Origin: Alphaproteobacteria bacterium UBA1303 | Lineage (GTDB): Bacteria > Pseudomonadota > Alphaproteobacteria > Micropepsales > Micropepsaceae | DNA: 14,886 bases | Direction of reading: 5' to 3' | Assembly: GCA_002307315.1 (NCBI GenBank) | Contig: DBTZ01000062.1 | Span: 1 to 14,886 of the forward strand | Shown: positions 1-6,593 of the stretch, piece by piece | Layout: every line of letters starts with the position of its first letter | How positions within the stretch are numbered: position 1 is the stretch's first letter | The notes under the pieces: generated by a model | What the model was told of the DNA's origin: nothing | Seen by the model: the letters and a program-made list of their open reading frames with translations, nothing else | Database searches by the model: none | Made by a program: the position numbers and the translations under genes

Positions 1-17
1 ATTCTATCCGTCAACAT
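1..17 (-). CDS. Start of a further nif gene, probably nifE (truncated by the window edge)
   Basis: Downstream of the nifK stop on the same strand, an ATG at 17 opens a frame reading M-L-T-D-R before the window ends. A purine-rich GGCGAGG lies about six bases upstream as a possible ribosome-binding site, and the gap from the nifK stop is only 27 bp. In proteobacterial nif clusters the gene after nifHDK is very often nifE, the FeMo-co scaffold subunit, and several alphaproteobacterial NifE proteins begin with a similar short leader. Five codons cannot identify a protein, so the name rests on position only. It could also be another nif gene or a chance ATG. Confidence 0.4.
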
Positions 18-44
18 GCCGGCCTCGCCAGTTGCGTTACGTCT

Positions 45-1571
45 TCAGCGTACCATGTCGAAAGAAATTCCCGACTCCATCGTATCGGCGTCCAGCTTGT
101 CGAGGATCTTGTCGAGAATGGTGACCATGACCCGGATGGCACCGGTGTAGCCCCACACCGGGAAGCGATGATGGTGGTGTCGGTCGAAAATCGGGAAGGT
201 CAGGCGGATGATCGGGATGCCCAGATCCTTTTCGAACAGCTTGCCGTAGGTGCTGCCGATGACGTAGTCGGTCCGTTCGGTGGCCAGAAGCGAGCGCATC
301 GCCCATAAATCCTTGCCCGGCCAGACCTTGGCCTTGGCGCCGTAGGGGCTGGTCTTGAGTAATTCCTCCACTCCTTTGGCCCATTCCTTGCCGCCGTTGG
401 TCGAAACCAAGTGGATCGGCTCGCCGCCCAATTCCATTACGAAGCGGGCCATGGCGTAGACGAAATCGGGATCGCCGAAGATCGCATAGGTCTTACCGTG
501 CAGCCAGGCCGAGGAGTCGGCCATAGCATCGATCAGACGGCCGCGTTCCTTTTCCAGCGAGGCCGGAATCGGCTTGCCGGAAATTTCGGACAGCTTCATC
601 AGAAACTCGTCGGTGGCGCCGACGCCGAGCGGATAGTGGAAAGATGCGACTTGCTGCCCCTTCGATGCCGCAAACTCCAGGCACTTGTCGGAACAGTATT
701 TCTGCATTCCAATCGTCGCCTTGGCGTTGACCGCATCCTTGACCGCCGCAATCGGCGTACCGCCTTCGAACATGCGGTAATGACCGTCGGTCGGGGTGTC
801 GAAGACGTCCGATACGTCGGAAAGAATAGTGGCTTCGATGCCGAACTCGCCCAGCATCCGTTTCAGTTCGCGGTTGTTGCCCACCGCATACCCGTCGAAT
901 CCGGGAATGATGTTGATCTTCTCGTTCGGCACCCGCTCTTTGCCTTCCCAAAACATGGTCAGCATGCCCTTGACCATCGCGTCGTAGCCGACGATATGGC
1001 TGCCGACGAAGGACGGGGTATGCGCAGTAACGATGGGGAAGTCCTCGGGTACGCTGCCCTTGGCGCGGGCGTTCTGAATGAAGGCGGCAAGGTCGTCGCC
1101 GATGACTTCGGCGATGCAGGTGGTCGAAACCGCGATCACTTCGGGTTTATAGACGGTATAGGCGTTGGCGAGACCGTCGATCAGATTGTTCATGCCGCCG
1201 AACACCGCCGCATCCTCGGTCATCGAGGTGGAAACCGCGGCGCACGGCTCTTTGAAGTGGCGCGCCAGGTGCGAACGGAAATAGGCGGTACAGCCTTGCG
1301 AACCGTGGTTGAAGGCCAACGTCTTCTCAAAGCCGACCGCGGCGAACAAGGCGCCTAAAGGCTGGCAGGCCTTGGCCGGGTTGATGGTCAGCGCAGTGCG
1401 GGCGAGGTTCTTTTCGCGGTATTCCCACGAATCGATGTACTCGGACTGCTTCTCCACCTCTTCCTTGGTGTGCGGACATTCGAACTTGCTCTTGTTCTCG
1501 AAGAGCTTCTGGTATTCCGGCGTTTTAAACAGCCGGGCGTGGTCTTTGATGTCGTCGGCGGATTGTTGCAT
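45..1571 (-). CDS. nifK: Nitrogenase MoFe protein beta subunit NifK
   Basis: This 508-residue protein is the beta subunit of the alpha2beta2 MoFe protein, the cytoplasmic component that reduces N2. The three beta-side P-cluster cysteines are visible at C69 (in NPAKACQPLGA), C94 (NHGSQGCTAYF) and C152 (VSTTCIAEVIGDD). The N-terminal extension of about 60 residues before the first cysteine is typical of group I NifK, and the length matches the family. The start is the ATG at 1571, preceded by AAGGAA about eight bases upstream. It lies 26 bp downstream of nifD on the same strand and is the third gene of nifHDK, presumably transcribed from the sigma-54 promoter in front of nifH. No truncation or unusual residue was noticed. 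Confidence 0.98.
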   Translation of the reverse strand: MQQSADDIKDHARLFKTPEYQKLFENKSKFECPHTKEEVEKQSEYIDSWEYREKNLARTALTINPAKACQPLGALFAAVGFEKTLAFNHGSQGCTAYFRSHLARHFKEPCAAVSTSMTEDAAVFGGMNNLIDGLANAYTVYKPEVIAVSTTCIAEVIGDDLAAFIQNARAKGSVPEDFPIVTAHTPSFVGSHIVGYDAMVKGMLTMFWEGKERVPNEKINIIPGFDGYAVGNNRELKRMLGEFGIEATILSDVSDVFDTPTDGHYRMFEGGTPIAAVKDAVNAKATIGMQKYCSDKCLEFAASKGQQVASFHYPLGVGATDEFLMKLSEISGKPIPASLEKERGRLIDAMADSSAWLHGKTYAIFGDPDFVYAMARFVMELGGEPIHLVSTNGGKEWAKGVEELLKTSPYGAKAKVWPGKDLWAMRSLLATERTDYVIGSTYGKLFEKDLGIPIIRLTFPIFDRHHHHRFPVWGYTGAIRVMVTILDKILDKLDADTMESGISFDMVR

Positions 1572-1597
1572 GGCAATGGTTCCTTAATTCGTCGGCC

Positions 1598-3088
1598 TTA
1601 TTCGGCGGCTTCTTCGGCGGGTTTGGCCGGCTCGGCGGGTTCGGCGGGTTTCCACGGGGCCTTGATCATCTTCCAGACCGGATTGTTGACCGCCAGATCC
1701 ATGTCGCGGGCGAAGACGGCGAACCCGTCATAGCCGTGATAGGGGCCGGAATAGTCCCACGAGTGCAACTGACGGAACGGGAAGCCCAGCTTCTGGGTGC
1801 CGTACTTTTCCTTGATGCCGGAGCAAACGAGATCGGGCTTGATCCCTTGGGCGAACCGTTCCAGCTCGTATTCCGAGGCGTCGTCGTACACCAGCGTACC
1901 GTCTTTGATGTAATGGGTGGTGCGCTGATAATCGTCGGCGTGGGCGAATTCGTAGCCGGTGGCCGTCACTTCCATGCCGAGATCGGCGTACGCATCGGAG
2001 ACGTGGCGCGGGCGCAAACCGCCAACATAAAGCATCGCCTTCTTGCCCTCGAGGCGAGGCTTGTATTTGGCGACGACCGCATCGGCCATCGGCTGATACT
2101 TAGCGATGACCCGCTCGGCGCCCTCCTTGATCTTGTCGTCGAACTTCTCGGCAATGGCGCGAAGCGACATGGCGATGCGGGTGGGGCCGAAGAAATTGAA
2201 TTCCAGCCAGGGAATGCCGTATTTTTCTTCGAGATGGCGGCAGATGTAGTTCATCGAGCGATAGCAATGGATCAGCACCATCTTGGCCTTGGAGCCGTTT
2301 TCGATTTCCGCCACCGAAGCGTCGCCCGACCACTGGCCGACGATGTTAAGCCCCATCTCTTCCAACAACATGCGGCTGGCCCAGCCGTCGCCGCCGATGT
2401 TGTAGTCGCCGATCAACAGCACATCGTAGGGGCCGGGTTCGAAATTCGGTGTCTTGCCGGCGGCGGGATCGACCAGCCAGTCGCGCATCACGTCGTTGGC
2501 AACGTGGTGGCCGAGCGATTGCGACACGCCGCGGAAGCCTTCGCAACGCACCGGGGCGACCGGCTTGCCGATTTCCTTGCTCTTGCGCTTGGCCACCGCC
2601 TCGATATCGTCGCCGATCAGACCGACCGGGCACTCGCTCATCACCGAAATGCCGCGGTTGAGCGGGAACATTTCCTCGACTTCGTTGATCACCTTGTCCA
2701 GCTTCTTGTCGCCGCCGAACACGATGTCCTTTTCCTGGAAGTCGGAGGTGATTTGCATCACCACCCAACTGTTGACGCCCATTTTGCCGCCGGAAACGTA
2801 GTTGCGGCGCTGGCCCCAGGAATACTGGCCGCAACCTACCGGGCCGTGGCTGATATGCACCATGTCCTTGATCGGTCCCCACACCACACCTTTGGCGCCG
2901 GCATAGGCGCAGCCGCGTACCGTCATCACGCCGGGAATCGACTTGATGTTGGATTTGACGCCGCAGTCGGAGTCGCCGTCTTCGTATACATTGATGTGTT
3001 TGCCGCGCTTTTTGGCGGTTTTCTCCGGGTATCCGGAAAGGACATCGGCAACGAGTTGCTTGCGGCTTTCTTTGGCTTCCGCGTCCAT
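1598..3088 (-). CDS. nifD: Nitrogenase MoFe protein alpha subunit NifD
   Basis: This 496-residue alpha subunit carries the FeMo-cofactor active site. Expected ligands are all present: P-cluster cysteines C60 (TVRGCAYAGAKG), C86 (HGPVGCGQYSW) and C153 (MSECPVGLIGDD), and FeMo-co ligands C275 (LIHCYRSMNYI) and H442 (LHSWDYSGPYHGYDG). The active-site SQSLGHH segment lies at 189-195. The C-terminus ends in a low-complexity tail rich in Pro, Ala and Glu (about 481-496, PAEPAEPAKPAEEAAE), which lies beyond the conserved fold. The ATG at 3088 has GGAG seven bases upstream. It is separated from nifH by 78 bp that can fold into a hairpin, and from nifK by 26 bp. It forms the MoFe tetramer with NifK and receives electrons from NifH. 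Confidence 0.98.
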   Translation of the reverse strand: MDAEAKESRKQLVADVLSGYPEKTAKKRGKHINVYEDGDSDCGVKSNIKSIPGVMTVRGCAYAGAKGVVWGPIKDMVHISHGPVGCGQYSWGQRRNYVSGGKMGVNSWVVMQITSDFQEKDIVFGGDKKLDKVINEVEEMFPLNRGISVMSECPVGLIGDDIEAVAKRKSKEIGKPVAPVRCEGFRGVSQSLGHHVANDVMRDWLVDPAAGKTPNFEPGPYDVLLIGDYNIGGDGWASRMLLEEMGLNIVGQWSGDASVAEIENGSKAKMVLIHCYRSMNYICRHLEEKYGIPWLEFNFFGPTRIAMSLRAIAEKFDDKIKEGAERVIAKYQPMADAVVAKYKPRLEGKKAMLYVGGLRPRHVSDAYADLGMEVTATGYEFAHADDYQRTTHYIKDGTLVYDDASEYELERFAQGIKPDLVCSGIKEKYGTQKLGFPFRQLHSWDYSGPYHGYDGFAVFARDMDLAVNNPVWKMIKAPWKPAEPAEPAKPAEEAAE

Positions 3089-3115
3089 GATTTACTCCAT
3101 AAATATAGCGTTCCG

Positions 3116-3136
3116 GGAATCCCGACCGGAGATTCC
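3116..3136 (-). other. nifH-nifD intergenic stem-loop
   Basis: The gap between nifH and nifD contains the inverted repeat GGAATC (3116-3121) and GATTCC (3131-3136). The nine bases between them hold a further CCG/CGG pairing, so the transcript can form a bulged hairpin of about nine base pairs. It is not followed by a T-run on the transcribed strand, so it does not look like an intrinsic terminator. Hairpins in this position are known in some diazotrophs, where they are thought to stabilise or process the nifH part of the message so that NifH is made in excess over NifDK. That role is inferred here. Confidence 0.45.
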
Positions 3137-3167
3137 GACTGGGTGGGAACCGATCAAGGGCGAAGGA

Positions 3168-4049
3168 TCAGGCGACGGTCGCCTTCTTGGTTTGACCGAC
3201 GATAGTCTCGTCTTCCGGCTTGAGGATGCCGAATTCCATCAGCATGTCTTCCAGCTCGTCCATCGTGATCGGCGTCGGGATGGTGCCCTTGCCCTTGTTC
3301 TCGTGGATCTTCTTGGCGAGGGCGCGATATTCCTGTGCCTGTTTGCATTCGGGATCGTACTCGATCACCGTCATGCGGCGCAGTTCGGCTTGCTGCACGA
3401 TGTTGTCGCGCGGCACGAAGTGGATCAGCTTGCTGCCGAGCTTCTTGGCCATTGCCTCGGAAAGGTCGAGTTCCTTGTCGGTCATGCGCGAGTTGCAGAT
3501 CAGCCCGCCCAGACGCACGCCGCCGGACGACGCATATTTCAGAACGCCGCGAGAAATGTTGTTGGCGGCATAGAGCGCCATCATCTCGCCCGACATGACG
3601 ATATAAATTTCCTGCGCCTTGTTCTCGCGGATCGGCATGGCGAACCCGCCGCACACCACGTCGCCGAGCACGTCGTACGAGACATAGTCCATGCCGTCGT
3701 AGGCGCCGTTCTCTTCCAGGAAGTTGATCGAGGTGATAACCCCGCGACCGGCGCAGCCGACGCCCGGTTCCGGACCGCCCGATTCGACGCAACGGATGCC
3801 CTTGTAACCGACCTTCAACACGTCTTCGATGTCGAGGTCTTCGACGCTGCCGGCTTCGGCGGCGAGCGACAGCACGCTGTTCTGCGCCTTGGCATGCAGA
3901 ATCAAGCGGGTGGAGTCCGCCTTGGGATCGCAGCCGACAATGAGGATCTTCTGCCCCATCTCCGCCAGCGCGGCGAGGGTGTTTTGCGAAGTGGTGGATT
4001 TTCCGATGCCACCCTTCCCGTAAAATGCGACTTGTCGCAGTCCTTCCAT
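3168..4049 (-). CDS. nifH: Nitrogenase iron protein NifH (dinitrogenase reductase)
   Basis: The 293-residue NifH is the ATP-dependent electron donor to NifDK and also acts in FeMo-co and P-cluster maturation. The P-loop GKGGIGKS is at residues 11-18. The 4Fe-4S ligands that bridge the dimer are C99 (GVGCAGRG) and C133 (DVVCGGFAMP). The arginine modified by DraT is R102 in GCAGRGVI, next to C99, and the DraT/DraG genes are in the same window. The start is ATG 4049 (MEGLRQVAFYGKGG) with AGGAGAG just upstream. An upstream in-frame ATG at 4115 would add 22 residues with no NifH similarity, and would lie at or before the predicted transcription start (about 4113), so it is rejected. First gene of nifHDK. 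Confidence 0.98.
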   Translation of the reverse strand: MEGLRQVAFYGKGGIGKSTTSQNTLAALAEMGQKILIVGCDPKADSTRLILHAKAQNSVLSLAAEAGSVEDLDIEDVLKVGYKGIRCVESGGPEPGVGCAGRGVITSINFLEENGAYDGMDYVSYDVLGDVVCGGFAMPIRENKAQEIYIVMSGEMMALYAANNISRGVLKYASSGGVRLGGLICNSRMTDKELDLSEAMAKKLGSKLIHFVPRDNIVQQAELRRMTVIEYDPECKQAQEYRALAKKIHENKGKGTIPTPITMDELEDMLMEFGILKPEDETIVGQTKKATVA

Positions 4050-4124
4050 CTCAACTCTCCTTCGATTTCTCAACGACGCCGTTAGCGACCGGCGGCCTAT
4101 CGGTCCGTTCGACAAACCAGGATC

Positions 4125-4139
4125 GCAACGACCGTGCCA
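4125..4139 (-). promoter_or_regulatory. Sigma-54 (-24/-12) promoter of nifHDK
   Basis: On the minus strand the sequence reads TGGCAC-GGTCG-TTGC, an exact match to the sigma-54 consensus TGGCAC-N5-TTGC. The predicted transcription start is near 4113, giving a nifH leader of about 64 bases. RpoN-dependent transcription with NifA as activator is the standard arrangement for nifH. Confidence 0.92.
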
Positions 4140-4229
4140 GCCGCTGAAAAATGGCCATGCGGCAAAATTATCTTGCTATTTCCGGCTGTTATTGCGGAGA
4201 ACCGGACGGGCCGACAGCACAACGCCATC

Positions 4230-4245
4230 TGTTGCCAATCCGACA
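4230..4245. promoter_or_regulatory. NifA upstream activator sequence 1 (nifH/nifB)
   Basis: TGTTGCCAATCCGACA matches TGT-N10-ACA exactly. Its centre is about 124 bp upstream of the predicted nifH start and about 118 bp upstream of the predicted nifB start, inside the usual NifA working range in both directions. Confidence 0.8.
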
Positions 4246-4267
4246 ATCCGCCGTGCGAAGGCGGCAT

Positions 4268-4283
4268 TGTCGCCATCCCGACA
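4268..4283. promoter_or_regulatory. NifA upstream activator sequence 2 (nifH/nifB)
   Basis: TGTCGCCATCCCGACA is a second exact TGT-N10-ACA match, 38 bp from the first and sharing its CCGACA half. It is about 80 bp upstream of the predicted nifB start and about 162 bp from that of nifH, so it probably serves nifB first and nifH second. Confidence 0.8.
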
Positions 4284-4328
4284 AGGCGCAAGACGCCGGA
4301 GAAACGGGGTTTTCTACGTTTTCTTACA

Positions 4329-4343
4329 TGGCATGGGCCGTGC
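4329..4343 (+). promoter_or_regulatory. Probable sigma-54 promoter of the nifB operon
   Basis: TGGCAT-GGGCC-GTGC keeps the essential GG (-24) and GC (-12) dinucleotides at the right spacing but has two departures from TGGCAC-N5-TTGC. Transcription would begin near 4355, leaving a leader of about 18 bases with GGAG (4363-4366) ahead of the nifB ATG. The position relative to the two NifA sites supports it. It should be weaker than the nifH promoter. Confidence 0.65.
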
Positions 4344-4372
4344 AGAAGAATTCCGCGAAGACGGAGTACGGC

Positions 4373-5863
4373 ATGGCCAAGCATATCGTTTACATGGCGA
4401 GTATCGGAAAAGGCGTCACCAAGCGACTGGCCATGGCCGGAGGGTGCATCGCCTCCAGCGCCGACGGGCGCTCGGCCTGCGGCAGCGCCGCAAGCGAAGA
4501 CGATCTGCCGACGGAGGTCTGGAACAAGATCAAGGATCATCCTTGCTACAGCGAGGATGCCCACCATTATTTCGCCCGCATGCATGTGGCGGTGGCGCCC
4601 GCCTGCAACATCCAGTGCCACTATTGCAATCGCAAATACGATTGCTCGAACGAAAGCCGCCCCGGCGTGGTCAGCGAAAAGCTCACCCCCGAGGAGGCGC
4701 TGAAAAAGGTTCTGGCGGTGGCGGCCGAGGTGCCGCAGCTATCGGTGCTGGGCATTGCCGGCCCCGGCGATGCCTTGGCCGAAGCCAATGCGGAAAAGAC
4801 CTTCCGTACCTTGGAATTGGTATCGCAGGTTTTGCCGCATTTAAAACTGTGTTTGTCCACCAACGGCCTGGCGCTGCCCGATTACGTCGATCGCATTGCC
4901 GATTTTCACATCGATCACGTGACCATCACCATCAACACGATCGACCCGGAAATCGGCGCGAAGATCTATCCCTGGATTTTCTACGATCACAAACGCCTTG
5001 AAGGGATCGAAGCCGCCCGGATTCTTCACAAGCGGCAGATGGAAGGGCTTTCGGCACTCACCGCCAAAGGCATCCTGGTCAAGGTCAATTCGGTCCTGAT
5101 CCCCGGTGTCAACGACGAGCACCTCGTCGAGGTCAACCGCGAGATCCGTGCCCGCGGCGCCTTCCTGCATAACGTCATGCCGCTGATTTCCGACCCCGCC
5201 CACGGCACCCACTACGGACTGACCGGCCAGCGCGGTCCCACCCCTGCCGAACTCAAAGCGGTGCAGGACCGTTTGGGCGAAGGCGCCAAGCTGATGCGGC
5301 ACTGCCGCCAGTGCCGGGCCGACGCCGTGGGGCTTCTCGGCCAGGATCGCGGAGCGGAATTCACCCTGGACAAGCTAAAAACGACGCCCGTCTTCGATCC
5401 TGCCAAGCGCGAAGCCTATCTCGAAGTGGTAAAGAGCGAACGCGCCGACCGGCAGGCCGCCAAAAAAGAGGCCGAGGCGGCGCTGAACGTCACCCCGCCG
5501 GAAAAGCCCGCTTTGGTAGCGGTGGCGACCAAGGGCGGCGGACGCATTAACCTGCATTTCGGCCACGCGGCCGAATTCCAGGTTTACGAAGTGGATTCTC
5601 GCGGGGCCCGCTTCGTCGGCCACCGCCGCGTCGATGCCTATTGCCAAGGCGGCCAGGGCGACGACAATGCCATCGACGGCACCCTCAAGGCCCTTTTGGG
5701 CGTTTCCGCTCTGTTCTGCGCCAAGATCGGCGGCAAGCCGAAACGTCTTTTAGCGGATTGCGACATCGAGGCAAACGACAGCTATGCCTTCGATTATATA
5801 GAAGCATCTATTATCGCGTGGTATCTCGCCCGCCGGCATCAGCCTGCGGCGCAAACCGCCTAG
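4373..5863 (+). CDS. nifB: FeMo-cofactor biosynthesis radical SAM protein NifB
   Basis: This 496-residue protein makes NifB-co, the 8Fe-9S-C precursor of FeMo-co, by radical SAM chemistry with carbide insertion. The radical SAM 4Fe-4S motif CNIQCHYC has its cysteines at 78, 82 and 85, inside the NifB block HHYFARMHVAVAPACNIQC and followed by NRKYDCSNESRPGV. A C-terminal NifX/NafY-like cofactor-binding domain spans about residues 378-490 (VAVATKGGGRINLHFGHA onward), as in fused proteobacterial NifB. ATG 4373 is chosen because MAKHIVYM begins the conserved N-terminus, GGAG lies six bases upstream and the predicted transcription start is near 4355. A longer in-frame reading from 4151 would run back through the promoter elements. 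It is the first gene of the nifB-fdxN-nifZ-nifT-SIR2 run. Confidence 0.97.
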   Translation: MAKHIVYMASIGKGVTKRLAMAGGCIASSADGRSACGSAASEDDLPTEVWNKIKDHPCYSEDAHHYFARMHVAVAPACNIQCHYCNRKYDCSNESRPGVVSEKLTPEEALKKVLAVAAEVPQLSVLGIAGPGDALAEANAEKTFRTLELVSQVLPHLKLCLSTNGLALPDYVDRIADFHIDHVTITINTIDPEIGAKIYPWIFYDHKRLEGIEAARILHKRQMEGLSALTAKGILVKVNSVLIPGVNDEHLVEVNREIRARGAFLHNVMPLISDPAHGTHYGLTGQRGPTPAELKAVQDRLGEGAKLMRHCRQCRADAVGLLGQDRGAEFTLDKLKTTPVFDPAKREAYLEVVKSERADRQAAKKEAEAALNVTPPEKPALVAVATKGGGRINLHFGHAAEFQVYEVDSRGARFVGHRRVDAYCQGGQGDDNAIDGTLKALLGVSALFCAKIGGKPKRLLADCDIEANDSYAFDYIEASIIAWYLARRHQPAAQTA

Positions 5864-5872
5864 AACGTTCTA
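5861..5872. repeat. 12-bp perfect palindrome over the nifB stop codon
   Basis: TAGAACGTTCTA is a perfect palindrome that includes the nifB TAG stop and ends just before the fdxN ribosome-binding site AGAGGAAA. It is too short and loopless to be a terminator. It may be chance, or a weak structure influencing fdxN initiation. Confidence 0.35.
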
Positions 5873-5886
5873 AAGAGGAAACCATC

Positions 5887-6084
5887 ATGGCCTACAAAAT
5901 CAAAGCCGAACAGTGCACCGGCTGCGGCGCCTGCGAGTTCGAATGCCCCAACAAGGCGATCAAGCAAAAGGGCGACGTCTACGCCATCAATCCCGACAAA
6001 TGCACCGAGTGCGCCGGCTTCTTCGACAAGCCGCAGTGCGCCGCCACCTGCCCGGTGCCGAAGACCTGCGTACCGGCGTTCTGA
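5887..6084 (+). CDS. fdxN: nif-associated 2[4Fe-4S] ferredoxin FdxN
   Basis: This is a 65-residue bacterial-type ferredoxin with two cluster motifs. The first is C10-x2-C13-x2-C16-x3-C20-P (CTGCGACEFECP). The second is C39-x2-C42-x8-C51-x3-C55-P, where the longer x8 spacing is typical of nif/Fdx-type ferredoxins encoded after nifB. C61 is an additional cysteine. It probably donates electrons to NifB for radical SAM chemistry or to the nitrogenase pathway. The start ATG at 5887 has AGAGGAAA upstream and is only 23 bp after the nifB stop, so the two genes are co-transcribed. Internal starts in the longer overlapping frame were rejected because the ferredoxin fold begins at MAYKIKAEQC. Confidence 0.95.
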   Translation: MAYKIKAEQCTGCGACEFECPNKAIKQKGDVYAINPDKCTECAGFFDKPQCAATCPVPKTCVPAF

Positions 6085-6102
6085 GGCGCGAGCGAGTAAA
6101 AC

Positions 6103-6390
6103 ATGCGGCTTGAAACCGTCGTAGAACTCAACGATCCGCCGGCCTTCGGTGCCGGAGACAAAGTGCGCGCCCTTCGCGGCGTGCGCAACGACGGCACCTT
6201 CCTGGGCCGGCGGATCGGCGATCACATCATCGACGCCGGCGAGGTCGGCTACGTGCAGTCGATCGGCACCTTTCTGCAGCAGTTTTACATCTACAACGTC
6301 GATTTTTTCGACCGCGGAATGGTTGTCGGCATGCGGGCCAAGGAACTCGAGCTGATCGCAAAAGCTCCCGATGAGGATGATGACGCATGA
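6103..6390 (+). CDS. nifZ: Nitrogenase maturation protein NifZ
   Basis: This 95-residue protein has the NifZ core: GDKVRALRGVRNDGT at about 18-32, then GEVGYVQSIGTFLQQFYIYNVDF (about 46-68) and a C-terminal RAKELELI. NifZ acts in formation of the second P-cluster of the MoFe protein. It is shorter than the Azotobacter protein but fits the compact alphaproteobacterial forms. The ATG at 6103 lies 18 bp after fdxN, with only a weak GAG-type ribosome-binding site. Its TGA stop overlaps the nifT ATG (ATGA), suggesting translational coupling. The C-terminus is acidic (PDEDDDA). Confidence 0.93.
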   Translation: MRLETVVELNDPPAFGAGDKVRALRGVRNDGTFLGRRIGDHIIDAGEVGYVQSIGTFLQQFYIYNVDFFDRGMVVGMRAKELELIAKAPDEDDDA

Positions 6391-6593
6391 AGCTCATGAT
6401 GCGGATGCACGAAGGAAAATTGTCTGCCTATGTCGCCAAGAAGGATCTCGAAGCCTTCGTGGTGGAACAGCAGCATCCCGACCTATGGGGCGGCTGGATC
6501 AAACTCAACAACGGCTGGGTGTTTCAACTGCCGGACATGCCGGCCGGCACTAAATTGCCGATCAGCGTGGATGCCACGCGGACAAGCACTTGA
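6387..6593 (+). CDS. nifT: NifT/FixU family protein
   Basis: This is a 68-residue NifT/FixU protein. The family pattern is clear: MKLMMR at the start, LSAYVAKKDLEAFVV, then the conserved LWGGWIKLNNGWVFQLPDMP and LPISVDATR. The role of NifT in nitrogenase maturation is not settled, and mutants in model diazotrophs show little phenotype. It overlaps nifZ by four bases (ATGA) and the next gene by four bases (TTGA), so three consecutive genes are tightly packed and probably coupled in translation. Confidence 0.93.
   Translation: MKLMMRMHEGKLSAYVAKKDLEAFVVEQQHPDLWGGWIKLNNGWVFQLPDMPAGTKLPISVDATRTST

Larger units (their letters stand above)
4050..4372. promoter_or_regulatory. nifH/nifB divergent control region
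   Basis: This 323-bp gap separates divergent nifH (minus) and nifB (plus). It holds, in order: the nifH leader of about 64 bases, a consensus sigma-54 promoter for nifH, an AT-richer stretch (4164-4190), two exact TGT-N10-ACA NifA sites 38 bp apart, a direct repeat of GTTTTCT (4309 and 4318), and a weaker sigma-54 site for nifB. No convincing gene was found in it. The plus-strand frame that opens at 4151 is only an upstream extension of nifB. Confidence 0.85.

Noticed and set aside
411..1358. Open frame on the plus strand opposite nifK
   Set aside because: Low-information Arg/Gly/His-rich translation opposite a fully conserved nifK.
1736..3205. Long open frame on the plus strand opposite nifD
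   Set aside because: It mirrors the codon bias of a strongly conserved nifD on the other strand, contains His/Arg/Gly-rich sequence with no recognisable domain, and has no independent promoter or ribosome-binding site.
4166..4178. Possible IHF site upstream of the nifH promoter (minus strand TAGCAAGATAATT)
   Set aside because: It has three mismatches to WATCAANNNNTTR. The position is right but the match is too weak to list as a feature, unlike the exact match at 10669.
4151..4372. Upstream in-frame extension of nifB
   Set aside because: It runs through both NifA sites and the sigma-54 promoter and has no NifB similarity; ATG 4373 has a ribosome-binding site and starts the conserved protein.
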